DNA of 5,258 nt from Treponema sp. (GTDB lineage Bacteria; Spirochaetota; Spirochaetia; Treponematales; Breznakiellaceae). Location of the stretch: assembly GCA_031284105.1 (NCBI GenBank), contig JAITAN010000066.1, positions 1 to 5,258 of the forward strand, given 5' to 3'. The notes beneath the pieces were generated by a model, which did no database searches, had not been told where the DNA came from, and saw nothing but the letters and a program-made list of their open reading frames with translations. The position numbers and the translations under genes are program-made. Below are positions 5,235 through 5,258 of the stretch, in pieces (the stretch's first letter is position 1; each line of letters starts with the position of its first letter).

Positions 5235-5258
5235 TCGCCCCTCGCGTTAGAAGGCGCA

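Noticed and set aside
5179..5252. Integron attC-like site: GCTTAAC (5179-5185) and GTTAGAA (5245-5251) around an imperfect hairpin
   Set aside because: The outer boxes are not complementary, the second misses the last consensus base, the spacers are unequal, and the IS3 end with its OrfA explains the left half better.

Overview
The window looks like a bacterial chromosome segment of moderate GC content. It has an intact left part (about 300-3405) with three plus-strand genes and a decayed right part (about 3790-5258) made of broken mobile and regulatory genes. The best taxonomic hint is the LuxR-type regulator remnant on the right. Its wording resembles a regulator family I associate with host-associated Treponema (termite-gut type spirochetes). 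The IS3-type transposase and phage remnants would fit such a genome, but the assignment is an inference made without a database search.

Layout: 1-300 holds no convincing gene but has a cluster of short CCGGCAT repeats and palindromes, then a GC-rich foldable stretch ending in a run of eight T just before the first gene. 364-1638 is a uracil/xanthine-type permease (NCS2 family, UraA-like) with its catalytic acidic and histidine residues in place. 1608-1723 is a 58-bp imperfect tandem duplication that copies the 3' end of the permease gene into the intergenic space. 1732-2652 is an aldo/keto reductase of the YdhF type with a complete D-Y-K-H tetrad. 2722-3405 is a DUF554 membrane protein (YqgA/YdfK-like). 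All three genes point the same way with gaps of 93 and 69 nt and may be co-transcribed, but no shared pathway is evident.

3406-3790 has several hairpins and one doubtful minus-strand ORF. From about 3794 on, the sequence is a mosaic of broken genes read in several frames: the N-terminal part of a probable tyrosine recombinase (3794-3984), the C-terminal part of an HK97-type phage portal protein with five frame changes (3978-4549), a LuxR-family response regulator with an atypical receiver domain and two single-base deletions (4546-5077), and the first 24 codons of an IS3-family OrfA on the minus strand (5084-5155) with its terminal inverted repeat ending at 5214. The IS end lies in a 45-nt near-palindrome that could be a junction of two IS ends.

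I see no intact novel system here. The interest lies in the debris: the portal and regulator can still be read through their frameshifts, the ancestral regulator seems to have lacked the usual phospho-acceptor, and the IS border is odd.
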